Below, one piece after another: positions 9,133 through 17,849 of a stretch of 64,000 bases of DNA (position 1 is its first letter; each line of letters begins with the position of its first letter). Made by a program: the position numbers and the translations under genes. Below the pieces are notes generated by a model. That model did no database searches and had not been told where the DNA came from. It saw only the letters and a program-made list of their open reading frames with translations. Source of the DNA: Phycicoccus jejuensis (GTDB taxonomy: Bacteria; Actinomycetota; Actinomycetes; Actinomycetales; Dermatophilaceae); NCBI RefSeq assembly GCF_000720925.1, contig NZ_JOEE01000005.1, forward strand, positions 124,001 to 188,000, given 5' to 3'.

Positions 9133-10158
9133 TCAGCCGGCGAGGTCGCGGCTGCGCTGCTGCACGCCCATCTCGCCGTAGGGGTAGTCGGTCGCCCCGA
9201 GGTCGCTCGCCGTGTCGAGCGCCGCGTTCTCCTCGGGCGTCAGCTCGACGTCGACGGAGCGGAGGTTGGCCCGCAGCTGCTCGGTGGTGCGTGCGCCGAG
9301 GATCGTCGAGGTGACGGCCGGGCGGTTGGTCACCCACGAGAGGGCGACCTCGGCCATCGAGACACCGCGCGCCTGGGCGACCTGCTCGACGGCCTCGATG
9401 ATCCGCCACGTGCGGTCGGTGCCGCGGCGGTCGTAGGCCTCCATCCCGCGGTTCGGGTCGTCGCCGAGGCGGGTGTCGCCGGTGGGTCGCTGGTCGCGGG
9501 TGTACTTGCCCGACAGCCAGCCGCCGCCGAGCGGGCTCCAGGGGAGCAGTCCCATCCCGGCGTCGAGCACGGCGGGGACGATCTCCCACTCGATCTCGCG
9601 GACGATGAGGCTGTACTGCGGCTGGAGGGTCACCGGCGGGCGCACCCCGAGGGCGCGCGCGGTGTGGACGAGCTTGGTCAGCTCCCAACCGGTGAAGTTG
9701 GAGAGGCCGTAGTAGCGGATCTTGCCCGCCTGCACGAACCCGTCGAGGGTGCGCAGGGTCTCCTCCATCGGCGTGTGCTCGTCGGAGGCGTGCACCTGGT
9801 AGAGGTCGACCGAGTCGACGCCGAGCCGGTCGAGGGAGGCGTCGAGGGCTCGGGTCAGGTGCCGGGCCGAGAGGCCGCTGCTGTTGGGGCCCTCCTCGAG
9901 GGCGAAGCGGCCCTTGGTCGCGAGGACGACTCGGTCGGTGACGTCCGTCGGGCGGTCCTTGAGCCAGCGGCCGATGATCTCCTCGGACACCCCGCCGGAG
10001 TACACGTTCGCGGTGTCGACGAGCGTGCCGCCCTCCTCGAGGAAGACGTCGAGCTGCTCGTGCGAGCCGGCCTCGTCCGTCTCCGTCCCGAAGGTCATCG
10101 TGCCGAGGCAGAGCTCGGAGACCGCAGTTCCACTGTTGCCGAGTCGTCGGTAGCGCAT
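9133..10158 (-). CDS. aldo/keto reductase
   Basis: NADPH-dependent oxidoreductase of the aldo/keto reductase superfamily, 341 aa, of the size and pattern of the YghZ/Kv-beta-like group. The N-terminus MRYRRLGNSGTAVSELCLG is typical. Catalytic Asp and Tyr are visible in VDTANVYSGGVSEEIIG, Lys in VVLATKGRF, and the His in YQVHASDEHTPMEETL. The -10 hexamer TAGGGT (10171-10166) ends seven bases before the ATG, so a leaderless start is likely. Substrate is not predictable. It is monocistronic and divergent from a small membrane-protein gene. Confidence 0.93.
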   Translation of the reverse strand: MRYRRLGNSGTAVSELCLGTMTFGTETDEAGSHEQLDVFLEEGGTLVDTANVYSGGVSEEIIGRWLKDRPTDVTDRVVLATKGRFALEEGPNSSGLSARHLTRALDASLDRLGVDSVDLYQVHASDEHTPMEETLRTLDGFVQAGKIRYYGLSNFTGWELTKLVHTARALGVRPPVTLQPQYSLIVREIEWEIVPAVLDAGMGLLPWSPLGGGWLSGKYTRDQRPTGDTRLGDDPNRGMEAYDRRGTDRTWRIIEAVEQVAQARGVSMAEVALSWVTNRPAVTSTILGARTTEQLRANLRSVDVELTPEENAALDTASDLGATDYPYGEMGVQQRSRDLAG

Positions 10159-10270
10159 GCGTTCGACCCTAGACCGGGGTCCGCCGCGGGACGGGCCCGC
10201 GATGCCGACCGACTCGCGTGTTCGCCCGGTTCCGGCGACGGAGCCCCCGCCGAGGCCCTAACCTCCGGGG

Positions 10271-10738
10271 GTGGCTGTGGTGGAGATCGGTGAGCCCGGT
10301 CGCGTCCGACGGGACTTCCCTCCGGTGTGCGTGAAGTCGGGTGTCCCGACGGAGGACTCGGTGCGGCTGGCCGGCAGCGCGGCGCCGGGGTGGACCGGCG
10401 CGATGGTCCTCTTCGGGACCCTCCCGTGGCTCTTCGCCACGTCGATGTCCGGGCGGCGGTACGAGGTGGAGCTGCCATGGCGACGCGAGCTGACGCAGCG
10501 CTACCGCGGCCGGCGCCGCGCCGGCTGGGTCCTCGTCGCCTCCGGTCCGGTCATGGCGCTCGTGGGCGCGTCGGCCGGGGTCGGGTGGGCGGGCTTCCTC
10601 ATGTGGCTGTCGGTCCTCGGCGTCGCCGCGGTCGTCGTCACCGAGTGGCGCCTGAGCGTCGGTGTCCGGTTGTCCCCGGAGGGCGTCCTCGTCGTGACGC
10701 GGGTGCACCCGGACTTCGCGCGCGCCTGTCGGCGCTGA
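10271..10738 (+). CDS. hypothetical membrane protein
   Basis: A 155-aa protein that I do not recognise. After a polar N-terminus holding one Cys, there are about three hydrophobic segments (TGAMVLFGTLPWLFATSM near 42-59, then two between about 80 and 120), with a basic RRELTQRYRGRRR stretch between, and a polar C-terminus. GTG at 10271 is preceded by TAACCT (10259-10264) with six intervening bases, the leaderless pattern seen across this window. This supports it as a real gene rather than a chance ORF. No function is proposed. Confidence 0.7.
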   Translation: MAVVEIGEPGRVRRDFPPVCVKSGVPTEDSVRLAGSAAPGWTGAMVLFGTLPWLFATSMSGRRYEVELPWRRELTQRYRGRRRAGWVLVASGPVMALVGASAGVGWAGFLMWLSVLGVAAVVVTEWRLSVGVRLSPEGVLVVTRVHPDFARACRR

Positions 10739-10750
10739 CCGCGCCGCCGG

Positions 10751-10939
10751 TCAGCGCTCCGGCGGGACCTCGGTCGAGAGGCCGCTGTACCACCGCACGA
10801 CACCGGCGACGACGAGCAGGACGAGGCCGGAGGCGAGCAGCGACTCGTCCCACGACATCCCCCCGACACCGGAGCAGAACCCGACGAGCACGGCGCACAG
10901 GCCGACAGCGGCCGCAGCGGCCGAGAACGAGAACCCCAT
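10751..10939 (-). CDS. small hypothetical membrane protein, 62 aa
   Basis: A 62-aa protein with two predicted membrane helices (AAAAAVGLCAVLVGFCSGVG and LLASGLVLLVVAGVVRWY), unrecognised. TAGGGT (10951-10946) precedes the ATG by six bases, consistent with its own leaderless promoter even though it lies just after the HNH gene stop. It is convergent with the membrane-protein gene on the plus strand. The start context makes it likely to be expressed; the function is unknown. Confidence 0.6.
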   Translation of the reverse strand: MGFSFSAAAAAVGLCAVLVGFCSGVGGMSWDESLLASGLVLLVVAGVVRWYSGLSTEVPPER

Positions 10940-10948
10940 GCGGGCACC

Positions 10949-12406
10949 CTAGGGGTGGTCGAGCGGGTTCGGGAGGCGGTGCTGGGGTCCGGTGGTGCGG
11001 GTGGCGCCGTCGGGGCCGTGCCAGGTGACGGTGCCGTCCGGGGCGAGCGTGGGTCGCCAGCGGCCTTGTTGCTTGAAGCGGTGGTGCCGTCGGCAGAGGT
11101 CTTCGAGCCCGGTCGGGGTGGTCGCACCGACGGGCCAGGGCTTGACGTGGTCGAGGTCGCAGTGCACGGCCGGGCGGGTGCAGCCCCACATCCGGCACGT
11201 CCCGTCCCTCGTCTTGACGAACTCGCTGATCGCTTTCGGTGGCTTGTACGCGCCGGTGGTGAGGGAGGCCAGGGTCCCGGTGTCGGCCTCGAGCACGGCG
11301 CGGGCGACCTCGAACGGCAGGACCTTGAGCAGGTTGGCCAGGGTGGCGGGGTCGACCCAACCCAGACCCGGCAGCTGAGTCCCCGACACCGCGTACCCGG
11401 GCGACACGACCGCCTGCGACACGCTGAGATCCCCGTCGAGCTCGGCCGGCTCCTCCAACCACGACAGCTCCTCGCGCGAGTCCGGGTCGAGGTCGCCGTA
11501 CCGGACGACCTCACCCGTCGTGGAGTCGATGAGCGTCTCGTCGTCGTCGCACTCCACCCGGAACCACGTCCCCGACGCCTGCTCCGGTGCGGGACGGTCG
11601 GTCACCACGGGCACCCCGAGGGTGACCTGCGCCGAGACCTTGACGTTGCGCAGCACCAGGTCGGCCAGCGCGTCCGCCCGTGACTCCGGCACCGACAGCG
11701 CCTCGTCGACCTGCCGGTAGTCACCGGCCAGCTCCTCCACCGCCGCCCACATCGCGCTCGACGTCGCCGTCGGCAACGAGGCGAACCAGTCCGTCAGCCC
11801 GTCCTCCCCGGGACGGACCTCCACACACCGACCCCGCTTCCGCAACGCCACGTGAGCCGCGACCTGGTCGGCCGCCACCCGCGTCGCGACCCGGCGGGCC
11901 TCACCCGCGACCCGGGCCGGGTCCATCGCCGCCAGCCGCGGCGCCAGATCCGCATCGACCCGCACACACGCCTCCACGTCCAGCCCCGCGCAGGCGTCGA
12001 CGACCTTCTGCACGTTCGCTGTGGCGACCGCACCCTCGATCAGCAGGTCACGCACCCGCGGGAACCGCTCACCCAGCGCGGCGCCCAACGCCGCCTTCCG
12101 ACCCGCGACCCCCTCGGTCAGCCCCGTCGCCAAACTCATCCGCGTCGACGCCATCGCGTCGACGAACCCCACCGGATGCACCCGCTCCCACGAGCCCGAG
12201 CGCACCGTCGTCTCCACCCTGGCGCCCCACGCCCCCGCCACAGCGACCACCGCGTCCGCAGCGTTCGCCATCCCCTGCGCCGCCCCCGCCAGCGCGAACG
12301 CCTCCTCCGACGACAGTCCGTGACCCTGCTCGACCAGCTCACGACCCAGTCGCGCACACTCCTCGCGCAGCCCCGCGACGCGGCGGGAGAGGGTCTCGGT
12401 GTCCAT
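10949..12406 (-). CDS. DUF222 / 13E12-repeat family protein with HNH endonuclease domain
   Basis: A 485-aa protein of the DUF222 (13E12 repeat) family: an alpha-helical DUF222 domain over about residues 30-300, then a C-terminal HNH nuclease domain with CRMWGC, CDLDHVKPW and LCRRHHRFKQ supplying the metal and zinc ligands. Members occur in many copies in actinobacteria and are often near mobile DNA. A perfect LexA-type palindrome overlaps its promoter, so DNA-damage induction is likely, as reported for several mycobacterial 13E12 proteins. All HNH residues look intact. It lies between housekeeping genes with no other mobile marker, so it may be a lone insertion. Confidence 0.92.
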   Translation of the reverse strand: MDTETLSRRVAGLREECARLGRELVEQGHGLSSEEAFALAGAAQGMANAADAVVAVAGAWGARVETTVRSGSWERVHPVGFVDAMASTRMSLATGLTEGVAGRKAALGAALGERFPRVRDLLIEGAVATANVQKVVDACAGLDVEACVRVDADLAPRLAAMDPARVAGEARRVATRVAADQVAAHVALRKRGRCVEVRPGEDGLTDWFASLPTATSSAMWAAVEELAGDYRQVDEALSVPESRADALADLVLRNVKVSAQVTLGVPVVTDRPAPEQASGTWFRVECDDDETLIDSTTGEVVRYGDLDPDSREELSWLEEPAELDGDLSVSQAVVSPGYAVSGTQLPGLGWVDPATLANLLKVLPFEVARAVLEADTGTLASLTTGAYKPPKAISEFVKTRDGTCRMWGCTRPAVHCDLDHVKPWPVGATTPTGLEDLCRRHHRFKQQGRWRPTLAPDGTVTWHGPDGATRTTGPQHRLPNPLDHP

Positions 12407-12411
12407 GCCTC

Positions 12412-12440
12412 AGTGTACCGAACACGTGTTCGACGGGCAA
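12412..12440 (-). promoter_or_regulatory. SOS-regulated promoter: LexA box inside a -35/-10 pair
   Basis: On the minus strand TTGCCC (12440-12435), a 17-base spacer and TACACT (12417-12412) precede the DUF222-HNH ATG at 12406. The spacer contains the perfect 14-base palindrome CGAACACGTGTTCG (12419-12432), matching the Gram-positive/actinobacterial SOS box CGAAC-N4-GTTCG. LexA bound here would block the polymerase. The box is seen directly; regulation by LexA follows from established knowledge of the motif. Confidence 0.85.
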
Positions 12441-12523
12441 GGGTAGACGGACCTCTGTGGACGACGAAAGTGGCTGAAGGACAGCCATTTCCGAGAGCCG
12501 GGCGGTACCTCCCGACACCAGCC

Positions 12524-15181
12524 TCACCCGGTGTTCTGCAGCCCCGCCGCGAGCCCGTTGACGGTCAGCAGGAGCGGCCGGTGCCACTGCGACCCCTCGT
12601 CCTCGCCGGTCGCCCGCAGCTCGCCGAGCCCGCGCAGCAGCAGGTGGCTGAGCATGTCGACGAACGGCCGCCGCAGCCCGACGGCGGTGTACAGGTGCGG
12701 CTTCCGCTCGAGCATCTCGTCCTGCCCCAGCAGCTCGAGCACCATCCGCCGGGTAAGTGCGAGCTCGTCGAGCACCTGGGTCGCGAGCTCGGGCCGTCCA
12801 CCGAGGGCGAGGAACGCGGCCGCCAGGTCGTCGTCGGTCTTCGCCAGGCTCATCTCGGCGACGTCGACGAGCGCCGCGAACACCGGCCACTCGCGGTAGG
12901 CCTGCCGGGCCTCGTCGAGGTCGCCGAGCGCGGCGAGCCCGCTGCCGAGCCCGTACCAGCCGGGCAGGTTGACCCGCGTCATCGACCACGCGAACACCCA
13001 CGGGATGGCGCGCAGGTCGTCGAGACTGCGTCCCGACTCCGAGCCGCTGCGTCGCGAAGGACGTGACCCGAGCCGCAGGTCGGCCAGGAGGTCGAGCGGG
13101 CTCGACATCGCGAAGAAGTCCGCAAAGCCCGGCTGCTCCACCAGCGAGCGGAACGCCGTCCGGCTCGCTTCTGCCACAGCAGAACCCACGGCGTCGAACC
13201 GCCCGGCCGCCTCGTCGCGCGCGGCGACGTGCTCCGGCGCGTCGGTCAGCAGCACGGCCGATGCGACCCGCTCGAGGTGCTGCTCGGCGATGCGGACGTC
13301 GGCGTACCGGGCGAAGATCACCTCGCCCTGCTCGGTCACCTTGAACCGCCCGTCGACCGACCCCGTCGGCTGCGCCGCGATGGCCCGGTGCAGCGGACCG
13401 CCCCCACGGCCGAGGGACCCACCACGACCGTGGAAGAGCGTCAGCTCCACCCCGTGCCGCCGGGCCCACGCGACGAGCCCGACCTGCGCGCGGTGCAGCG
13501 CGAGGGTGGCCGCCGCCGGACCCACGTCCTTGGCCGAGTCGGAGTAGCCGAGCATCACCTCGACCTGCCGGTCGACGCCCTCGAGCCACGTCGCCGTCGA
13601 CGGCAGGGCCACCCACTCCTCGAGCGTGTGGTCGGCGGCGTCGAGGTCGGCGCCGGTCTCGAAGAGGGGGACGACGTCGAGCGCCAACGGGCGCGCCCCC
13701 ACCGCGAGCCGGGCCAGCGCCCGCACCGCGACGAGGTCGGCGGCGGACTGGCTGAACGAGACGACGTACCGGCCGCAGCTGCGCCGGCCCCACCGCTGCT
13801 GCAGCCAGGCCATGACGCGCAGGGTGTCGAGCACCTCGCGGGTCCGGTCACCGGGAGCCCCGACGAGCTCGGGCCAGCCGTCGACCGCGAGCCGGTCCAG
13901 CAGCGCGGGGTCGGTCGCCGCGACCTCGGGGTCGGCCGGCCGGGCGTCGTCCGGCAGGAGCCCGAGCGCCTCGACGAGGGCCGCCCGGTGGACGGCCGAG
14001 TGCTGCCGCACCTCGAGCTCGGCGAGGTGGAACCCGAACGTCTGCACCATCCACACGACGTCCTGCAGCTCGCCGTGGGCCGTGCGCGCGTCACCGGCCG
14101 CGACGAGCGAGTCCTGGACGAGGGCGAGGTCGGCCAGCGCCTCCTCGGGCGAGCCGTACGCGACGCCGGCCCGCTCGTCACGGGTCGCCGCCAGCCGGGC
14201 CGCGACGACGAGCAGCTTCTGGCGGTGCGGCTCGTTGGGGGAGTCCTTGGTCACCTCGGCGAGCAGGCGTGGGTGGGCGGCGGCGTCGTTGGCGAGGGCG
14301 TCGCGCAGCGCCGCCGTCGGGGGCGTCGACTCCTCGTCGACCGTGATCATCCGCGCGACCCGGTCGACGGCGTCGTGGAGGATCTCGAGCGCCTGGTCGG
14401 CGTGGGCGCGCACCGTCTCGCGCGTCACCTCGGCGGTGACGAAAGGGTTGCCGTCGCGGTCACCCCCCACCCAGGACCCGAACCGGACGATGGGCGGCAG
14501 CGGTGTGTCGGAGGGGCGCTCGTCACCACCGAAGGCCGCCTCGACCGCACGCTGGAAGCGCGGCACCGCGTGGATGAGTGACTGCCGGAAGACCGTGAGC
14601 ACCGTCTTCACCTCGTCGGCCGGCGTCGGCCGGGTGATGCGCAGCGTCGAGGTGCGCTGGAGGATGTCGATGTCCTCGAGCATCCTGCGCCGCGCGCGGG
14701 CCCGCTCCGCGGGGCCCGAGCCCGGGTCGGCGTGCGTGTCGAGGTGCTCGGCGATGCGACGCAGCGCCGACGCCACCGCCCGGCGGCGCGCCTCGGTCGG
14801 GTGGGCGGTCAGCACGGGGTGGATGCGCATCCGCTCCAGGCGCGCCCGGGCGTCCGGACCCGCCGCGGCGACGGCCGGCCCGATGTCGCCGGTGTCGCTG
14901 CCGCCGCCGTACTCGCCGTCCTCCCGGCGCAGGGACCGGGCCCGGTGCCGCTCCTCGGCGAGGTTGGTCAGGTGCAGGTGCACCGTCAGCAGGCGCGCCA
15001 GCCGGGACGTCGTCTCCGGGTCGAGGGCCGCCACGAGCGCCGCCGGGTCGCCGTCCTCCTCGCCGCGGCAGCGCCGCTCGAGGGCGTCGGTCAGCTCGAG
15101 GAGGTCCGCGCGTCCGGACTCCTCGACCACCTGCCGGTGCAGGCTCGTCAGCAGGGAGAGGTCGTCGAGCATGCTGGCCAT
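12524..15181 (-). CDS. ppc: phosphoenolpyruvate carboxylase
   Basis: Anaplerotic enzyme fixing bicarbonate onto PEP to give oxaloacetate, cytoplasmic, 885 aa. The catalytic His motif VLTAHPTEARRR is near residue 123 and GYSDSAKDVGPAAA is in the second half. FHGRGGSLGRGGGP and the conserved C-terminal QNTG are both present, so the protein is complete. TAGGCT (15194-15189) lies seven bases before ATG 15181, so this ATG is chosen over the one three codons downstream; leaderless initiation is likely. It is divergent from the TerC gene with 66 bp between starts. Confidence 0.97.
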   Translation of the reverse strand: MASMLDDLSLLTSLHRQVVEESGRADLLELTDALERRCRGEEDGDPAALVAALDPETTSRLARLLTVHLHLTNLAEERHRARSLRREDGEYGGGSDTGDIGPAVAAAGPDARARLERMRIHPVLTAHPTEARRRAVASALRRIAEHLDTHADPGSGPAERARARRRMLEDIDILQRTSTLRITRPTPADEVKTVLTVFRQSLIHAVPRFQRAVEAAFGGDERPSDTPLPPIVRFGSWVGGDRDGNPFVTAEVTRETVRAHADQALEILHDAVDRVARMITVDEESTPPTAALRDALANDAAAHPRLLAEVTKDSPNEPHRQKLLVVAARLAATRDERAGVAYGSPEEALADLALVQDSLVAAGDARTAHGELQDVVWMVQTFGFHLAELEVRQHSAVHRAALVEALGLLPDDARPADPEVAATDPALLDRLAVDGWPELVGAPGDRTREVLDTLRVMAWLQQRWGRRSCGRYVVSFSQSAADLVAVRALARLAVGARPLALDVVPLFETGADLDAADHTLEEWVALPSTATWLEGVDRQVEVMLGYSDSAKDVGPAAATLALHRAQVGLVAWARRHGVELTLFHGRGGSLGRGGGPLHRAIAAQPTGSVDGRFKVTEQGEVIFARYADVRIAEQHLERVASAVLLTDAPEHVAARDEAAGRFDAVGSAVAEASRTAFRSLVEQPGFADFFAMSSPLDLLADLRLGSRPSRRSGSESGRSLDDLRAIPWVFAWSMTRVNLPGWYGLGSGLAALGDLDEARQAYREWPVFAALVDVAEMSLAKTDDDLAAAFLALGGRPELATQVLDELALTRRMVLELLGQDEMLERKPHLYTAVGLRRPFVDMLSHLLLRGLGELRATGEDEGSQWHRPLLLTVNGLAAGLQNTG

Positions 15182-15247
15182 GACGGCCAGCCTAGGAGCG
15201 CGCGGACGTGGCGCAACGGGGCGTCCACCCACCGTTACGCTGGCGCG

Positions 15248-16267
15248 GTGCTTCCCGCCCTGCTGCCCGCCGCCACCAGCGATCTCGACCTCGCCCCCTG
15301 GGTCTGGTGGGTGACGATCGGCGTCGCCGTCGCCGTCCTCGCCTTCGACATCGCGGTCATCGCCCGCCGCCCGCACCGTCCCTCCACCAAGGAGCTCGTG
15401 TCGGCGCTGGCCGTCTACGTCGGCGCCGCGGTCCTCTTCGGGCTCGGGCTCTGGTTCACCGCCGGGGGCCAGCTCGCGGGTGAGTTCTTCGCGGGCTGGC
15501 TGACCGAGTACTCGCTCTCGGTCGACAACCTCTTCATCTTCATCCTCATCATGGCGAGCTTCCGGGTGCCGGAGAAGTACCAGCAATTCGCGCTCATGGT
15601 CGGCATCGTCATCGCGATCGTCCTGCGCGGCATCTTCATCGCCGTCGGCGCGGCCGCGATCAACAACTTCAGCTGGGTGTTCTACATCTTCGGCGCGTTC
15701 CTCGTCTACACGGCGTGGAAGCTGGCCAGCGGCGGCGAGACCGACGACGACGAGTACGAGCAGAACCGCTTCATGCGCCTGGTGTCCAAGCGCTTCCCGG
15801 CCAGCGAGGACTACGACGGCACGAAGCTCTTCACGCGGCAGAACGGGGCCCGGCTCGCCACGCCGCTCTTCTTCGTCATCGTCGCGCTGGGCACGACCGA
15901 CCTGCTCTTCGCGCTCGACTCCATCCCCGCGATCTACGGCCTCACCGACGAGCCCTACCTCGTCCTCGTCGCCAACCTCTTCGCCCTCATGGGTCTGCGG
16001 CAGCTGTACTTCCTCATCGGTGGCCTGCTCAAGAAGCTCATCTACCTCAGCTACGGCCTCGCGGTGCTGCTCGCCTTCATCGGCCTCAAGCTCATCCTCC
16101 ACGCCCTGCACGAGAACGAGCTCGGGTTCATCAACGGCGGCGAGAAGGTGCCGGTGCCGGAGATCCCGATCTCCGTCTCGCTCGGCGCGATCGTCGTCAT
16201 CCTCGGCGTCACCACCGTGCTCAGCCTGTGGCGCACCCGGCGCCACCCCGAGCTCGTCGAGGACTGA
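15248..16267 (+). CDS. TerC family integral membrane protein
   Basis: A polytopic inner-membrane protein of the TerC/Alx family, 339 aa, with about nine hydrophobic segments. Characteristic acidic intramembrane motifs are EYSLSVDNLFIFILIM near residue 90 and DLLFALDSIPAIYGLT near residue 218. Members export Mn(II) or help metalate secreted proteins, and some are linked to tellurium resistance; the exact role here is uncertain. GTG at 15248 follows TACGCT (15236-15241) by six bases, a leaderless layout. It shares the intergenic region with ppc and is convergent with the EamA gene. Confidence 0.92.
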   Translation: MLPALLPAATSDLDLAPWVWWVTIGVAVAVLAFDIAVIARRPHRPSTKELVSALAVYVGAAVLFGLGLWFTAGGQLAGEFFAGWLTEYSLSVDNLFIFILIMASFRVPEKYQQFALMVGIVIAIVLRGIFIAVGAAAINNFSWVFYIFGAFLVYTAWKLASGGETDDDEYEQNRFMRLVSKRFPASEDYDGTKLFTRQNGARLATPLFFVIVALGTTDLLFALDSIPAIYGLTDEPYLVLVANLFALMGLRQLYFLIGGLLKKLIYLSYGLAVLLAFIGLKLILHALHENELGFINGGEKVPVPEIPISVSLGAIVVILGVTTVLSLWRTRRHPELVED

Positions 16268-16288
16268 CCCCCGGCCCGGTCCGGCGTC

Positions 16289-17164
16289 TCAGGCGGCCTG
16301 CGCCTCGGCGGGGTCCTTGCGCGCCCCGAGCCCGAGGACGAGGGCCGAGGCGCTGACGACGAGTGCCATTCCGACGAGCTGGCTCGGCGCGAGCCGCTGG
16401 CCGAGCACGACCAGCCCGGCGACCGCGGCGGCCGCCGGCTCGAGGCTCAGCAGGATGCCGAACACCTGCGCGCGCAGCCGGCGCAGCGCCAGCAGCTCGA
16501 GCGAGTAGGGCAGCACCGACGACAGCACCGCGATGCCCAGGCCCTTGAGCAGCGCCTCGCCGGTCCACGACGGGACGCTGGTGACACCGAGCGGCAGCGT
16601 GACGAGGGTGGCGACGACCATCGCCAGCGCGAGGCCCTCGAGCTTCGGGAAGGCCGCGCCGGTGCGACCGGACAGGACGATGTACGCCGCCCAGAAGCCG
16701 CCGGCGGCCAGGGCGAGCAGGATGCCCGTCCACTCCAGCTCGGCGAACGGCACCTCGCGCGCCTCCGAGATGAGGACGACGCCCGCCGCGGCCGCGAGCA
16801 CCCCGAGGGCGTCGACGACACGCCGCGACAGCACGGCCGCCAGCGTGAGCGGCCCGATGAACTCGATGGTCACCGCGACGCCGATCGGCAGGTGCGCCAG
16901 CGACTGGTAGAAGGTGTAGTTCATGAGGCCGAGCGCGACGCCGAAGGCCGCGACGGTGGCCCAGGCGCGCCGGGTGTGACCGTGCCAGCGGGGCCGGACG
17001 AAGGCCAGCAGCAGCGCGGTCGCGAACAGCAGCCGCATGACGACCGAACCGCCCGCACCGATGACCGGCACGAGGGTCTGCGCCAGCGCCCCGCCGAACT
17101 GGACGGACACGACCCCCGCGAGGACGAGCAGGGGAGCGGGAACCCGGTCGGCGGCGGTCGTCAC
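16289..17164 (-). CDS. EamA/DMT superfamily exporter, RhtA-like
   Basis: A 10-TM drug/metabolite transporter with two EamA repeats, 291 aa. The pattern, including the N-terminal FGGALAQTLVPVIGAGG and the C-terminal SLEPAAAAVAGLVVLGQRL, is that of RhtA-type threonine/homoserine exporters. Substrate is inferred only from similarity. The GTG start follows TAGCCT by six bases, and the gene lies 16 bp after the MBL gene stop, so it may be read through from it or started on its own. It ends 21 bp from the convergent TerC gene. Confidence 0.88.
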   Translation of the reverse strand: MTTAADRVPAPLLVLAGVVSVQFGGALAQTLVPVIGAGGSVVMRLLFATALLLAFVRPRWHGHTRRAWATVAAFGVALGLMNYTFYQSLAHLPIGVAVTIEFIGPLTLAAVLSRRVVDALGVLAAAAGVVLISEAREVPFAELEWTGILLALAAGGFWAAYIVLSGRTGAAFPKLEGLALAMVVATLVTLPLGVTSVPSWTGEALLKGLGIAVLSSVLPYSLELLALRRLRAQVFGILLSLEPAAAAVAGLVVLGQRLAPSQLVGMALVVSASALVLGLGARKDPAEAQAA

Positions 17165-17180
17165 CGCTGCAGGCTAGCCA

Positions 17181-17849
17181 TCACCATCCGCGCTCGCGCC
17201 ACTCGTCCAGGTGCGGCCGCTCCGCCCCGAGCGTCGAGTCGCCGCCGTGCCCCGGGTAGAACCACGTCTGGTCGTCGTACACGCCGAAGATGCGCTCGGT
17301 GACGTCGCCGTAGAGGGCGTCGAAGTCCTGGCCCTCGTTCTTCGTGTTGCCGACGCCGCCGGGGAAGAGGGTGTCGCCGGTGAAGAGGTGCGTCACCCCG
17401 TCGGGCGCCCGCCACGCGAGCGCGACCGAGCCGGGCGTGTGGCCGCGCAGGTGCACCACGTCGAGCACGAGCTCACCGACCCGCAGCGTGTCGCCCTGTC
17501 GCAGACGGACGTCCGGCGCCAGCGGCAGCGCGTCCGCGTCCTCCTCGCCGGCGTAGGTGCGGGCGCCGGTGGCGCGGGCCACGTCCGGCAGCGCCCGGAC
17601 GTGGTCCCAGTGCTGGTGCGTCGTCACGAGGTGGTCGAGGCGCCCGGTGCCCTCGGCGACGAGCGCGAGGCAGCGGTCGGGGTCGTCCGCGGCGTCGACC
17701 ATCAGCTGTGCGCCGGTGGCCGTGCAGGTGAGGAGGTAGACGTTGTTGTGCATGTCCGAGACCGACATCTTGCGCAGGGTCGCGGGGCCGAGCTCGCGCA
17801 CGTCGCTCGGGCCGCCGGGGGTCACGTCGCCGGTGTAGGCCATCGTCAT
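17181..17849 (-). CDS. metallo-beta-lactamase fold hydrolase
   Basis: A 222-aa MBL-fold protein with the full dinuclear metal site: THQHWDH near residue 77, GHTPGS near 137, TGDTLFPGG near 159 and FYPGHGGDS near 203. The pattern resembles glyoxalase II-like thioesterases. It is translationally coupled (ATGA overlap) to a DinB-like, mycothiol-type maleylpyruvate isomerase family gene, which suggests hydrolysis of a thiol conjugate such as an S-acyl-mycothiol. ATG 17849 was chosen because it forms the overlap; ATG 17843 is two codons later. Family is firm and substrate is inference. Confidence 0.9.
   Translation of the reverse strand: MTMAYTGDVTPGGPSDVRELGPATLRKMSVSDMHNNVYLLTCTATGAQLMVDAADDPDRCLALVAEGTGRLDHLVTTHQHWDHVRALPDVARATGARTYAGEEDADALPLAPDVRLRQGDTLRVGELVLDVVHLRGHTPGSVALAWRAPDGVTHLFTGDTLFPGGVGNTKNEGQDFDALYGDVTERIFGVYDDQTWFYPGHGGDSTLGAERPHLDEWRERGW

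Noticed and set aside
9128..9140. Hairpin CCGGC-TCA-GCCGG as uvrB terminator
   Set aside because: Only a 5-bp stem; too weak to call.
6914..9688. Minus-strand ORF extending the ROK protein through uvrB
   Set aside because: The ROK homology begins at 6913; the rest is antisense to uvrB and the reductase.
10949..12406. DUF222-HNH gene as part of a prophage or intron
   Set aside because: Neighbours are housekeeping genes and no integrase, attachment repeat or group II intron parts are visible.
15182..16246. Minus-strand extension of ppc through the TerC gene
   Set aside because: PEP carboxylase length is complete from 15181 and a leaderless -10 sits just upstream.
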